A DNA stretch of 64,000 nt from Solimonas thermocellulolyticum (GCF_040327995.1 NZ_JBEPIJ010000007.1:114531-178530); one strand, 5' to 3'. Shown: positions 10,982 through 20,352, numbered from the stretch's first letter. Numbers and translations: made by a program. Notes: generated by a model not told the origin, from the sequence alone.

Positions 10982-11029
10982 GTGGCGCCGCCGCGTGCGA
11001 AAGCGAAACCCACCCGAACAGGAGAGCCC

Positions 11030-12028
11030 ATGTCCCGCTTCAAGGCCCTGCGCGTGTATCAACACGACAAGACCACCGCCGCGCGCATCGAAACCATCGC
11101 TCTGGACGACCTCGGCGCCGGCGAGGTGGTGATCCGCGTCGCCTTCAGCGGTATCAACTACAAGGACGCGCTCGCGGTCACCGGCAAGGGGCGAATCCTC
11201 AAGACCTATCCCAAGGTGCCGGGCATCGATCTCGCCGGCGTCGTCGAGCACAGCGAGCACGCGCAGTTCAAGCCCGGCGACCAAGTGCTGGTCACCGGCT
11301 GCAACATCGGCGAGGTGCGCGATGGTGGCTACGCCGAGTTCGCACGCCTGCCGGCCGAGATCCTGGTGCCGCTGCCGCAGGGCTTGTCGCTGCGTGAGGC
11401 GATGGCGATCGGCACCGCCGGCTTTACCGCGGCGATGGCACTCAAGCGCATGCTGGAGAATCATCAGACGCCCGAGATGGGGCCGATCGCCGTCACCGGA
11501 CCCACCGGCGGCGTCGGCTCGATCGCGATCGATCTGTTCAAGCGCGCCGGCTTCACCGTGCACGCGATCACCGGCAAGGCCGGCGTCGCCGACGACTACC
11601 TCGAGGCGCTCGGCGCCGACGAGATCGTCTCGCGCCAGTCGTTGGCGCTGGGGACCAAGCCGCTGGAGAACGGCTTATGGGGCGGGGCGGTGGACAATCT
11701 CGGCGGCGAGACCCTCGCCTGGCTCACGCGCACCGTTCGGCCCTGGGGCAACATCGGCAGCATTGGCCTTGCGCAGTCGCATGAGCTGCACACCACGGTG
11801 ATGCCCTTCATCCTGCGCGGCGTCTCGCTGCTCGGCATCCACTCGGTCGAGGTGCCGCGCGCCTGGCGCGAAGACCTCTGGCGCAAGCTCGCCGGCGAGT
11901 GGAAGCCGCGCATCCTCGATCGGCTCATCACGCGCGAAGTCACGCTCGATGAACTGCCGGCGGCGTGCGAGGACCTGATCAAGGGCGTCGTGCAGGGCCG
12001 CACGCTCGTGCGCATCGCCGGCGCTTGA
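11030..12028 (+). CDS. acuI: Acrylyl-CoA reductase AcuI/YhdH-type MDR
   Basis: A 332-residue zinc-free MDR of the YhdH/AcuI family. FSGINYKDALAVTGKGRILK, PGIDLAGVVEHSE and the cofactor loop TGPTGGVGSIAIDL are diagnostic. Characterised members reduce acrylyl-CoA to propionyl-CoA with NADPH, detoxifying acrylyl-CoA or feeding propionate metabolism. The ATG at 11030 has a strong AGGAGAG site; in-frame upstream sequence overlaps the divergent pdxH and is not coding. The stop is 6 bp from the end of the convergent cardiolipin synthase gene. It appears to be a single-gene unit. Confidence 0.92.
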   Translation: MSRFKALRVYQHDKTTAARIETIALDDLGAGEVVIRVAFSGINYKDALAVTGKGRILKTYPKVPGIDLAGVVEHSEHAQFKPGDQVLVTGCNIGEVRDGGYAEFARLPAEILVPLPQGLSLREAMAIGTAGFTAAMALKRMLENHQTPEMGPIAVTGPTGGVGSIAIDLFKRAGFTVHAITGKAGVADDYLEALGADEIVSRQSLALGTKPLENGLWGGAVDNLGGETLAWLTRTVRPWGNIGSIGLAQSHELHTTVMPFILRGVSLLGIHSVEVPRAWREDLWRKLAGEWKPRILDRLITREVTLDELPAACEDLIKGVVQGRTLVRIAGA

Positions 12029-12034
12029 GCGCCG

Positions 12035-13510
12035 TCACAGATACGGCGAGAACAGCCAGCACAGCGCATCGCGCAGGCGCACCGGCAGCGGGCGGTTCTG
12101 GATCTCGTCGAGCGTGATTTCGCGCGAGCGTGCGCGCACCGCGGTGAAGTGCGCGGCCAGGGATTGGGCGAAGGCGCGGTCGTAGACCTCGACGGCGAGT
12201 TCGAAGTTGAGCTTGAGGCTGCGCGGGTCGAGATTGGCGCTGCCGATCTGCGCGTAGACGCCGTCGACGGCGAACAGCTTGCTGTGGTTGAACGGCGGGG
12301 GCTGTTCGAACACGTGCACGCCGTAGTTCAACAGGTCTTCGAGCATGTGCCGCGAGGCCCATTGCACGAACGGCAGGTTGTTCTGCGCCGGCAGGATCAC
12401 GTCGACGCGCACGCCGCGCAGCGCCGCCGCTTGCAGCTCGGCGACCATCGCCGTCGGCGGCAGGAAGTACGGCGTCATCACCATGACCTCGTGATGCGCG
12501 GCGGAGATCGCTGCCTGCAGCACCATCGCCAAATGGTCGTAGTCCTCGTTGGGGCCGTCGGTGATGACGCGGCAGGCGGCGCCGCCCTCGACCGGCCTCG
12601 CGCGCAGCATCGGTGCCGGCCAGGCCTCGTTCGCCGACAGGCGCCAGTCTTCGGCAAAGACCTCGGCGAGCTGGCCGAGCACTGGTCCCTGCAGTTCGAA
12701 GTGCAGGTCGGCGGCCGGGCGGCGCACGCCGGGTTCGCGCAGCAGATGGCGGCGGCCGATGTTCATGCCGCCGGTGAAGCCGGTCTCGCCGTCGATCAGC
12801 AGCAGCTTGCGGTGGTTGCGCAGGTTCAGGTGCAGCGACGGCGGCAGCAGGCGCAAGCGGTTGAACACGGCGGTGCGGATGCCGGCGCGGCGCAGCCGGC
12901 GCGTGATCGGCACCAGCGAATAGTGCTGGCCGAAACCGTCGATCAGCACGCGCACGTCGACGCCGCGCGCCTGCGCGGCGGCCAGCGCGTCGACGAAGCG
13001 CCGGCCGAGCGCGTCGTTGTCGAAGATGTAGGTGGCCAGCGCGATCGAGTGCCGCGCGCGTGCGATCGCCTCGAGCATGCGCGGATAGGCCTCGTCGCCG
13101 TTGTGCAGCAGGCGCAGGCGGTTGCCGTCCAGCAGCGGCAGGCCGGTGAGGCGATCGGCGGTGCGTGCGACCTCTTCGAGCCACCTCGGGATCGCATGGC
13201 GGCCGTCGTCGTCGCGCCGGCGCATGGGCGCATCCGGATCGGCGCCGACGCGTTCCCCGACGCGCGATTCGATGCCCATGCGGCGCGCCCGCGTGCGGAT
13301 GCGGTCGATGCCGAACAGGAAGTACAGCGCCGGGCCGGCGAACGGAAACAGCCAGCACACCGCGATCCAGCCCCAGGCGGCGCGCGGATCGCGGCGGTTC
13401 AGCAGCGCGTGTCCGGCGGCGCCGATCGCGACGAGCAGCCACAGCCCCAACACGATGCGCTGCCCATGTGCTTGCAGCAGCGCTGCGACGATGCCGGTGT
13501 CGATGCTCAT
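12035..13510 (-). CDS. cls: Cardiolipin synthase (phospholipase D family)
   Basis: A 491-residue membrane protein. Two N-terminal hydrophobic segments (about 18-36 and 45-67, including AWGWIAVCWLFPFAGPALYF) form the PLDc_N domain. Two HKD motifs follow: HRKLLLID (with GFTGGMNIG after it) and HSKLFAVD (followed by GSANLD). This is the bacterial cardiolipin synthase layout, condensing two phosphatidylglycerols or using phosphatidylethanolamine. It overlaps the preceding EEP-family gene by 4 bp (ATGA). E. coli ybhP-clsB has the same EEP-then-synthase order, although the transmembrane N-terminus here is more ClsA-like. It ends the run of minus-strand genes that begins with the copper-efflux genes. 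Confidence 0.92.
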   Translation of the reverse strand: MSIDTGIVAALLQAHGQRIVLGLWLLVAIGAAGHALLNRRDPRAAWGWIAVCWLFPFAGPALYFLFGIDRIRTRARRMGIESRVGERVGADPDAPMRRRDDDGRHAIPRWLEEVARTADRLTGLPLLDGNRLRLLHNGDEAYPRMLEAIARARHSIALATYIFDNDALGRRFVDALAAAQARGVDVRVLIDGFGQHYSLVPITRRLRRAGIRTAVFNRLRLLPPSLHLNLRNHRKLLLIDGETGFTGGMNIGRRHLLREPGVRRPAADLHFELQGPVLGQLAEVFAEDWRLSANEAWPAPMLRARPVEGGAACRVITDGPNEDYDHLAMVLQAAISAAHHEVMVMTPYFLPPTAMVAELQAAALRGVRVDVILPAQNNLPFVQWASRHMLEDLLNYGVHVFEQPPPFNHSKLFAVDGVYAQIGSANLDPRSLKLNFELAVEVYDRAFAQSLAAHFTAVRARSREITLDEIQNRPLPVRLRDALCWLFSPYL

Positions 13511-14271
13511 GCCGGGCGCAGGCGGATCTCCGTCGCCACCGGCAGGTGGTCGGAGACTTGCAGGTCGAGTACCTGGCCGGGTGCCACCTTCGCGCTCGCG
13601 GTCGCCAGCACGTGGTCGATGCTGCGCACCGGCCGCCAGCTCGGGTAGGTCGGCGCCTGGTTGATCGTGCGCAAGCCGATGCGCTGCAGATGCGGGTGGG
13701 CGTCGAGCTCGCCCGGCTCGCAGTTGAAGTCGCCCATCAGCAAGGTGTCGGCCTTGGGGTCGACCAGGCTGGCGACGAAGTCGAGCTGACGTTCGCGTGT
13801 CGCGCGGCCCAACGCCAGGTGCGCGACCAGAAGATGCAGCGGCGCGTGGCCGGGCTCGTGCAGGTGCGCTTCGAGCACGCCGCGGCCGGGAATGCGCCCG
13901 GGCAGCGCGTGATGGCGCAGGTCCTGCAACGCGCGGCGCGACAGGAAGCCCAGTGCGTGCTGCGCAAACGGGCCGAGGTTGCGGTTGATCGCGGCGTGCC
14001 AATGCGTGAACCCGGCGCGCCGCGCGAGATACTCGATCTGGTTGATTTGCGCGGTGCGCAGGCTCCCGGCATCGGCCTCCTGCAACGCGACGACGTCGAA
14101 GTCGGCGATCAGCTCGGCGATGCGGTCGAGGTTCCGGCGTGCGCTGCGCGACGGCAGCACGTGGCGCCAGGCGCCGGTCACGTAGTGCCCGTAGTTGCGG
14201 GTCGGCATCCCGACCTGGATGTTGAGGGTCAGGATGCGCAAAGCCGGCGACGGGACTGCGATGGCGCTCAC
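13507..14271 (-). CDS. Endonuclease/exonuclease/phosphatase family protein (YbhP-like)
   Basis: A 254-residue EEP-superfamily enzyme. Metal and catalytic motifs are complete: LTLNIQ (Asn), ALQEAD (Glu), MGDFNCEP (Asp-x-Asn), SIDHVLA (Asp-His) and SDHLPV (Asp-His). Relatives hydrolyse phosphodiester or phosphomonoester bonds in nucleic acids or phospholipids. Pairing with a cardiolipin synthase through a 4-bp overlap suggests a phospholipid-related role rather than DNA repair; this is inference. The start is GTG at 14271, because the ATG at 14279 hits a stop after three codons. It begins 7 bp after the cusA stop, so it probably shares the cus transcript. Confidence 0.87.
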   Translation of the reverse strand: MSAIAVPSPALRILTLNIQVGMPTRNYGHYVTGAWRHVLPSRSARRNLDRIAELIADFDVVALQEADAGSLRTAQINQIEYLARRAGFTHWHAAINRNLGPFAQHALGFLSRRALQDLRHHALPGRIPGRGVLEAHLHEPGHAPLHLLVAHLALGRATRERQLDFVASLVDPKADTLLMGDFNCEPGELDAHPHLQRIGLRTINQAPTYPSWRPVRSIDHVLATASAKVAPGQVLDLQVSDHLPVATEIRLRPA

Positions 14272-14278
14272 CGCGCCA

Positions 14279-17200
14279 TTATTGCCCGGACTTGGCGTCG
14301 CGGAGCTGCCGGCGGCCGAGCAGCAGATACGCCGCCGGCAGCACCAGCATCGACAGCAGCGGCGCGCTGATCATGCCGCCGAGCATCGGCGCGGCGATGC
14401 GCTGCATGACTTCCGATCCGCTGCCGGCGCCCCAGAACAGCGGCAGCAGGCCGACGAGGATGGTCGCCACGGTCATCGCCTTGGGCCGCACGCGCAGCAC
14501 CGCGCCGTCGATGATCGCCGCGCAAAGCTGCGCCTCGTCGCGCGGGGCGTGCCGCTCGATGGCCTGGCGCAGGTAGAGCAGCATGATCACGCCGAACTCG
14601 GCGGCGACCCCGGCCAGCGCGATGAAACCCACTGCCGAGGCCACCGACAGCGAGTGCCCGAGGAGGTAGACCAGCCACAACCCGCCGATCAGCGCCAGCG
14701 GCAGGCTGGCCATGATCAGCAGCGCCTCGCGCGCGCGGCCGAAGCTCAGAAACAGCAGCAGGAAGATCAGCGCCAGCGTCAGCGGCACGACGAGCTGCAG
14801 CCGCTGCGCCGCGCGTTCGAGGTACTCGAACTGGCCGGACCAAGTGATCGAGTAGCCGGGCGGTAGGTCAATGTGGCGGTTCACCAGCGCGCGTGCCTCG
14901 GCGACGTAGGCGCCGAGGTCGCGGCCGCGGATGTCGACGTAGACGGTGCCGCTGGGGCGCGTGTTCTCGGTCTTGATCATCGGCGGGCCATCGGCGATGT
15001 CGATGTCAGCGATGCTGCCGAGCGTGACCGTGGCGCCGCCGGCGGTGAACACCGGTAGCTCGCGCAGCTCGGTGATCGAATCGCGCAGCTCGCGCGGATA
15101 GCGCAGGTTGATCGGAAAGCGCGCGAGTCCGTCGACCACCTCACCGATGTTGGCGCCGCCGATGCCGAACGCGACGATGCGCTGGATCTCGGCGATCGAC
15201 AGGCCGTAGCGGGCGGCGGCGATCCGGTCCGGCACGATCTCGACATAGCGGCCGCCGTCGACGCGCTCGGCGAACACCGAGGCGGTGCCCGGCTGGTCGC
15301 GCAACAAGGCTTCGATCTGGGCGCTGATGCGCGCGATTTCGCCGAGATCGGGGCCGGACACTTTGATGCCGAGCGGCGATTTGACCCCGGTCGCGAGCAT
15401 GTCGATGCGGTTGCGGATCGGCTGCACCCAGACATTGCCCATGCCGGGAATCTGCAAGGCGGCATCGAGTTCGGCAATCAGCTTCTCGGTGGTCATGCCG
15501 GCGCGCCACTGCGTGCGCGGCTTGAGCCGGATCGTGGTCTCGATCATCTCCAGCGGCGCCGGGTCGGTGGCGGTCTCGGCGCGACCGATCTTGCCGAACA
15601 CGCGATCGACTTCGGGAAAGGCGGCGATGATGCGGTCGGTCTGCTGTAGCAGTTCGGCGGCCTTGCCCGCCGACAGTCCCGGCAGTGCGGTGGGCATGTA
15701 CAGCAGATCGCCCTCGTCGAGCGCCGGCATGAACTCGGTGCCGAGCCGCGTCAGCGGCCAGGCACTGGCGACCAGCAGCAGTGCGGCGACCAGCAGCGTC
15801 GCGCCGGGGTGATGCAGCACGCGGTCCACCAGCGGACGGTAGGCGGCGATCAGGATGCGGTTGATCGGGTTGTCCCGTTCGGAGCGGATGCGGCCGCGGA
15901 TGAACAGCGTCATCAGCACCGGCACCAGGGTCACCGACAGGCCGGCGGCGGCGGCCATCGCGTAGGTCTTGGTGTACGCCAGCGGCGCGAACAGGCGGCC
16001 TTCCTGCGCCTGCAGCGTGAACACCGGCAGGAACGAGACGGTGATGATCAGCAGCGAGAAGAACAGCGCCGGCCCGACCTCGGCGGCGGCCTCGGCGATC
16101 AGCGCCGGCCGCCGCGCGTCGGGCGGTGCCTGCTCGATCCTCTTGTGCGCGTTCTCGACCATCACCACGGCGGCGTCGACCATCGCGCCGATCGCGATGG
16201 CGATGCCGCCCAGCGACATGATGTTGGCATTGATGCCCTGGTGGCGCATGACGATGAAGGCCACGAGCACGCCCAGCGGCAGGGTGACGATGGCCACCAG
16301 CGCCGAGCGCAGGTGCAGCAGGAAGGCGACGCAGACCAGGCCGACGACGATGAACTCCTCGATCAGCTTGTGGCGCAGGTTGTCGACCGCGCGTTCGATC
16401 AGCGCCGAGCGGTCGTAGGTTTCGACGATCTCCACGCCCGCGGGCAGTCCGGCGCGCAGCGCATCGAGCTTGCGCTTGACCGCCTCGATCGTCGTCGCGG
16501 CGTTGGCGCCGTAGCGCATCACGACGATGCCGCCGACGACCTCGCCCTCGCCGTCGAGCTCGGCGATGCCGCGGCGCAGCTCGGGCCCGCGCTGGATGGT
16601 CGCGACCTCGCCGAGCAGCACCGGCGTGCCATCGGCGCTGGTCGCCAGCGGGATCAGGCGAAAGTCGTCGAGCGTGCGCAGATAGCCGCGCGCGCGCACC
16701 ATGTACTCGGCTTCGGCCATCTCGATCACCGAACCGCCGCGCTCGCCATTCGCCGCCTCAACGGCGGCGATGATGCGGTCCAGCGCAATACCGAACGCAC
16801 GCAGGCGGTCGGGGTCGACGACGATCTGGAACTGCGCGGTAAAGCCGCCGACGGTGGCGACCTCGGCGACATCGGCGAGGCTCTGCAGTTCGTAGCGCAG
16901 GAACCAGTCCTGGATCGCGCGCAGCTCGCCCAGGTCGTGCTGGCCGCTGCGGTCGAGCAGCGCGTACTCGTAGACCCAGCCGACGCCGGTCGCATCCGGT
17001 CCGAGCGCGGTTTTCGCCGCCGCGGGCAGATCGCCCTGCGCCTGCGACAGCGCTTCGAGCACGCGCGAGCGTGCCCAGTACAGGTCGGTGCCATCCTCGA
17101 ACAACACATAGACCAGCGATTCGCCGAACATCGAGTAGCCGCGCACGGTTTTCGCGTGCGGCACCGCGAGCAGGCGCGTCGTCAGCGGGTAGGTGACCTG

Positions 17201-17389
17201 GTCCTCGACTACCTGCGGCGCCTGGCCGGGAAAGGTCGTGCGCACGATCACCTGCACGTCCGACAGATCCGGCAGCGCGTCGAGCGGCGTGGTCTTCACC
17301 GCCCAGACGCCCCAGCCGGCGACCAGCAGCGTGACCAGCAGCACCAGCGGCCGGTTGCCGATCGACCAGTGAATCAGCCGCGCGATCAT
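14279..17389 (-). CDS. cusA: CusA-type Cu(I)/Ag(I) efflux RND transporter
   Basis: A 1036-residue heavy-metal-efflux RND pump with 12 transmembrane helices and two large periplasmic loops. LDALPDLSDVQVIVRT, FPGQAPQVVEDQVTYPL and GAMVDAAVVMVENAHKR (proton relay) are hallmarks. The three methionines that bind copper/silver in E. coli CusA (M573, M623, M672) align with Met565 (LLYMPTALPG), Met615 (APLEMIETT) and Met664 (NRIDMLATG), so monovalent copper/silver specificity is more likely than zinc/cobalt. The start at 17389 overlaps the cusB-like stop (ATGA). It works with the adjacent membrane-fusion and outer-membrane proteins to expel metal across both membranes. Confidence 0.95.
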   Translation of the reverse strand: MIARLIHWSIGNRPLVLLVTLLVAGWGVWAVKTTPLDALPDLSDVQVIVRTTFPGQAPQVVEDQVTYPLTTRLLAVPHAKTVRGYSMFGESLVYVLFEDGTDLYWARSRVLEALSQAQGDLPAAAKTALGPDATGVGWVYEYALLDRSGQHDLGELRAIQDWFLRYELQSLADVAEVATVGGFTAQFQIVVDPDRLRAFGIALDRIIAAVEAANGERGGSVIEMAEAEYMVRARGYLRTLDDFRLIPLATSADGTPVLLGEVATIQRGPELRRGIAELDGEGEVVGGIVVMRYGANAATTIEAVKRKLDALRAGLPAGVEIVETYDRSALIERAVDNLRHKLIEEFIVVGLVCVAFLLHLRSALVAIVTLPLGVLVAFIVMRHQGINANIMSLGGIAIAIGAMVDAAVVMVENAHKRIEQAPPDARRPALIAEAAAEVGPALFFSLLIITVSFLPVFTLQAQEGRLFAPLAYTKTYAMAAAAGLSVTLVPVLMTLFIRGRIRSERDNPINRILIAAYRPLVDRVLHHPGATLLVAALLLVASAWPLTRLGTEFMPALDEGDLLYMPTALPGLSAGKAAELLQQTDRIIAAFPEVDRVFGKIGRAETATDPAPLEMIETTIRLKPRTQWRAGMTTEKLIAELDAALQIPGMGNVWVQPIRNRIDMLATGVKSPLGIKVSGPDLGEIARISAQIEALLRDQPGTASVFAERVDGGRYVEIVPDRIAAARYGLSIAEIQRIVAFGIGGANIGEVVDGLARFPINLRYPRELRDSITELRELPVFTAGGATVTLGSIADIDIADGPPMIKTENTRPSGTVYVDIRGRDLGAYVAEARALVNRHIDLPPGYSITWSGQFEYLERAAQRLQLVVPLTLALIFLLLFLSFGRAREALLIMASLPLALIGGLWLVYLLGHSLSVASAVGFIALAGVAAEFGVIMLLYLRQAIERHAPRDEAQLCAAIIDGAVLRVRPKAMTVATILVGLLPLFWGAGSGSEVMQRIAAPMLGGMISAPLLSMLVLPAAYLLLGRRQLRDAKSGQ

Positions 17390-18627
17390 GGACCGTCTCC
17401 AGTCGCCTGCGCGTGCGCGGGGGCCATGCGGCCGAAGGCGCCGCGCAGGCTCGCCTCGGCGTCGATCAGAAACTGTCCGGAGACGACGATGCGCTGGCCC
17501 GCCTTGAGGCCGTCGAGAATCACGGTGCGGCCGTCGCGCTCGTCGCCGGCGACGACCTCGACCGGACGAAAGTGCCGGTCGTCGAGCGCAAGGATCACCA
17601 CGCTGCGCGTGCCGGTGCGGATCAAGGCCTCGCTCGGAACCATCAAGACGTCGTCTCGCGCGCCGCCGAACAGCGTGACTTCGGCATACATTCCCGGCGT
17701 CAGTCGCCATTGCGGATTGTCGAGCACGATCCGCACCCGCGCCGTGCGCGTGACCGCGTCCACGCCGGGGTAGAGGTAATCGATGCGGCCTTGGAAGACC
17801 TGGCCGGGCAGCGCCGCGAAGCGCACCTCGGCCGGCCGCCCCTCGGTGATGCGGCCGAGCTGCGCCTCCGGGATCTCGGCGATGATCCACACCTGCGACA
17901 GGTCGGCGATGCGCGCCAGCGGCATGCCCGGTGCGATCTGGCGCCCTTCGTGCACGTCGAGATCGAGCACGATGCCGTCGGCCGGCGCGAGCAGCGGTAG
18001 CGCACGCTGCGCCTCGCCGCGACGCAGGATCGCGTCGATCTGGGCGGTATCGGCACCCAGCAGTTGCAGGCGCGTGCGCGCGGCCGACTGCAGGGCCTCG
18101 TCGCCGCTGCGGTGCGCCAGCAACAGCTCCTGTTGCGCGGCGTAGAGCTCCGGCGCGAAGACGCCGGCCAGCGTCTCACCGGCACGCACGCGCTCGCCGA
18201 CGGCGTGCACGCGCTGCTGCTCGATCCAGCCGACGGCGCGGCTCTCCAGCGTGCGGATGCGGCGGGCGTCGACCTCGACGCGGCCGACGGTGTCGACGCG
18301 CTGCCAGAAGCGACCGCGTTCGACGAGAGCGGTGCGGATGCCGAGTCTTTGCACCATCTGCGCCGCGACCTCGACCGTGGGCAGGGTGTCGTGGGCTGCC
18401 GCGGCCCGCGCGGCCGCGCGCTTTTGCACCAGCCGCATGCCGCAGATCGGGCAGTTGCCGGGCGCGTCCATGCGCACCTCGGGGTGCATCGCGCAGGTCC
18501 AGTAGACCGCGCCGTCGTCGCCGATCTCTGCGACCGGCTCGTGCACGTGCCGCTGCGCCGCCCACCACGCGCCGCCGGCGGCGCAGACGACGACCAGGCT
18601 CACCGCGAGGATCGGAAAGGTTTTCAT
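17386..18627 (-). CDS. cusB: CusB-type membrane fusion protein with heavy-metal-binding domain
   Basis: A 413-residue periplasmic adaptor. An N-terminal hydrophobic anchor (5-23) is followed by a heavy-metal-binding domain around residues 42-68 with YWTCAMHPEV and NCPICGMRL. Barrel-sandwich hybrid and beta-barrel segments follow (LESRAVGWIEQQRVHAVGER, APADGIVLDLDVHEGRQI, LTPGMYAEV). CusB-family proteins pass metal to the RND pump and join it to the outer-membrane channel. It overlaps both neighbours by 4 bp (ATGA junctions), so the CBA genes should be translated together. The extra Cys/Met/His domain is common in copper/silver systems. Confidence 0.93.
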   Translation of the reverse strand: MKTFPILAVSLVVVCAAGGAWWAAQRHVHEPVAEIGDDGAVYWTCAMHPEVRMDAPGNCPICGMRLVQKRAAARAAAAHDTLPTVEVAAQMVQRLGIRTALVERGRFWQRVDTVGRVEVDARRIRTLESRAVGWIEQQRVHAVGERVRAGETLAGVFAPELYAAQQELLLAHRSGDEALQSAARTRLQLLGADTAQIDAILRRGEAQRALPLLAPADGIVLDLDVHEGRQIAPGMPLARIADLSQVWIIAEIPEAQLGRITEGRPAEVRFAALPGQVFQGRIDYLYPGVDAVTRTARVRIVLDNPQWRLTPGMYAEVTLFGGARDDVLMVPSEALIRTGTRSVVILALDDRHFRPVEVVAGDERDGRTVILDGLKAGQRIVVSGQFLIDAEASLRGAFGRMAPAHAQATGDGP

Positions 18628-19862
18628 GCGTCGTCTCCGGTCAGGTAGCGCAGTTGCGTGCGCAGACGAGCGCGCTCGGCGGCGAGATCGAGGGTTTTGA
18701 GCTCGATGTCGAGCGCCTGCACGCGGGCGTCGAAGACGGCGGCCAGCGTGCCGCGACCGCCGCCGTAGGCCGCCAGCGCCGAGTCCACGCGCAGGCGCGC
18801 GACCGGCAGCAGTCGTGTCTCGAAGTGCGAAAGTCGCTGGTCGACCAGCGCCTGCTCGCCCCAGGCGGCCTGCAGCTCGGCGAGCAGGGCACGCCGGGCG
18901 TCTTCGGCATCGGCCTTTGCGGCGTCGTACTCCGCACGCGCCGCGGCCAGCGCCGGGTCCTGCCGGCGCGCCGTGAACAGCGGCAGGTCGATGCCGACCT
19001 GCACGCTGAACATGTCGTCGTAGGGTCGGCGGTAACCGTACATGGCCTGCAGGCGCCAGTCCGGGCGATAGGCGGCGCGCGCCAGCTCGACGTCGGCGCC
19101 GCTGCGCTCGGCGGCTCGTTCGAGCGCCTGCAGTTCCGGGTGTTCGCCCACGCGCGCCAGTGCCGCCTCCAGCGATGCCGGCATCGCCGTCGGCAGCTCG
19201 CCGGTGACGGCATCGACCGTGCGGCCGGTCCAGCGCGCAAGGCCTGCGCGCGCCGTCGCCAGCGCCTGCGCGAGGGCGCGGCGACGGTCGTCGACCAGCC
19301 CGTTCGCCAGCTCGGCGGCGAGCGTCGCGTCCTGGTCGTCGCGGCCGCTGCGCTGGGCGATGCGGCGGGCATCGAGGGCACGCGCGGTTTCGCGGGCCAG
19401 GTGCTCGACGATCGTCAGCGCCTGCTGTGCCCGCCAGACCTCGATCCAGGCCAGGGACACGTCGCGCACGACGGCACGCTGCAGCAAGGCCTGCTCGGCC
19501 TCGATGCGCGCCGCATCGAGGCGCGTGCTGCGCTCGAGCTGGCGTCGCTTCGCGGCATTCGGGAATGCCTGCATGATGCCGATTTGCGTCATCGTCATGC
19601 CTTCGGCATCGGCGGCGTAGGGGTCGGGTCGTTCCACCGACAGGTTCTCAAGCCCGGCGATGAACTCCGGGTCCGGCAACGCGCCGGCCGCAATGCCGCG
19701 CGCGTCGGCGGCCCGTGCGCGGGCGGCCTGCGCCTCGAGCCGCGGCTGTTGTGCCAGCGCGAGGCGCACGGCGGTTTGAAGATCGATCGACGCCCTTGCC
19801 GGTGCGGCGATCAGCAGGGCGATGCCGGCAACGAGGCCGGGCAGGGGGGAAGACACAGGCAT
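18624..19862 (-). CDS. TolC-family outer-membrane channel of the Cus system
   Basis: A 412-residue outer-membrane efflux protein (CusC/CzcC type). A signal peptide of about 24 residues ends at ARA, followed by long heptad-rich helices typical of the periplasmic tunnel, for example LALAQQPRLEAQAARARAAD and the second repeat from about residue 230. YRPDWRLQAMYGYRRPYDDM marks the start of the second membrane strand region. No lipobox Cys is visible, unlike E. coli CusC. It is the first structural gene of the cus run, 61 bp after the CopL-like gene and overlapping cusB by 4 bp. It would form the exit duct for metal. Confidence 0.9.
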   Translation of the reverse strand: MPVSSPLPGLVAGIALLIAAPARASIDLQTAVRLALAQQPRLEAQAARARAADARGIAAGALPDPEFIAGLENLSVERPDPYAADAEGMTMTQIGIMQAFPNAAKRRQLERSTRLDAARIEAEQALLQRAVVRDVSLAWIEVWRAQQALTIVEHLARETARALDARRIAQRSGRDDQDATLAAELANGLVDDRRRALAQALATARAGLARWTGRTVDAVTGELPTAMPASLEAALARVGEHPELQALERAAERSGADVELARAAYRPDWRLQAMYGYRRPYDDMFSVQVGIDLPLFTARRQDPALAAARAEYDAAKADAEDARRALLAELQAAWGEQALVDQRLSHFETRLLPVARLRVDSALAAYGGGRGTLAAVFDARVQALDIELKTLDLAAERARLRTQLRYLTGDDA

Positions 19863-19923
19863 GGGCCTGACTCCGATGAAGGGAACGACGGCCGCACCGG
19901 CGCATTCCGGCGGGGCGCGGGCT

Positions 19924-20304
19924 TCAGCAGGTCAGGTCGATCGGCGGGCGCAACAATTCGTGAGGCGCGGCGTGCGGTCGCGGTGCGGTGCCGCGCCGCG
20001 CGCGCAGCGTTTCGGCCACGGGCGCGGCGTTCGTGGGCAGGCTGGCCCAAAGCCCCGGCGTCGACAGGCAGCCGGCGCTGCAATGGCCGCAATCGCCGTC
20101 GTCACAGCACGCCATCGACGCGGGTACGGACGCCGCCGCGGACGGCTGCGCTGCGGCGTCGGCCGTCGCGCCGTGACAGGGCATGACGGTCTCGGTGGCC
20201 GTCGCCGCTGCATCGGTCGCCGCAGGCGCCAGCGCCCACGCCGCTGCGAGCGCCTGCGTCAGCAGGCTCAGCATCAGGACGATGACGGCGAGGCGGTGCG
20301 GCAT
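19924..20304 (-). CDS. Small exported Cys/His-rich protein, CopL-like
   Basis: A 126-residue protein with a cleavable-looking signal (MPHRLAVIVLMLSLLTQALA). The mature part is low-complexity Ala/Thr-rich but carries clustered metal ligands: MPCHG, ACCDDGDCGHCSAGC (about 66-80), and a terminal Cys. The layout recalls CopL/DUF2946-type periplasmic proteins encoded ahead of copper-resistance genes. The sequence is too divergent to call with certainty. Placement immediately upstream of the cus-type genes supports copper sensing or buffering. A second possible start is Met11. The gene lies 48 bp downstream of the penicillin-acylase gene and may have its own promoter. Confidence 0.7.
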   Translation of the reverse strand: MPHRLAVIVLMLSLLTQALAAAWALAPAATDAAATATETVMPCHGATADAAAQPSAAASVPASMACCDDGDCGHCSAGCLSTPGLWASLPTNAAPVAETLRARRGTAPRPHAAPHELLRPPIDLTC

Positions 20305-20310
20305 GGCGCG

Positions 20311-20342
20311 ATCATAAGCCTTGACCCGAGTCCGGTGTTCAA
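20311..20342 (-). promoter_or_regulatory. Candidate metal-regulated promoter with 20-bp spacer
   Basis: On the minus strand TTGAAC (20342-20337) and TATGAT (20316-20311) are separated by 20 bp. Spacers of 19-20 bp are typical of promoters activated by MerR-family regulators such as CueR. The spacer holds ACCGGACTCGGGT, a 13-bp dyad with one mismatched pair. Transcription would start almost exactly at the ATG at 20304, giving a leaderless mRNA or implying that Met11 is the real start. No merR-like gene is in the window. Confidence 0.4.
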
Positions 20343-20352
20343 TCGGGCCGGC

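Noticed and set aside
10942..11043. N-terminal extension of PdxH
   Set aside because: The extra residues are not PdxH-like and overlap the acuI promoter and start.
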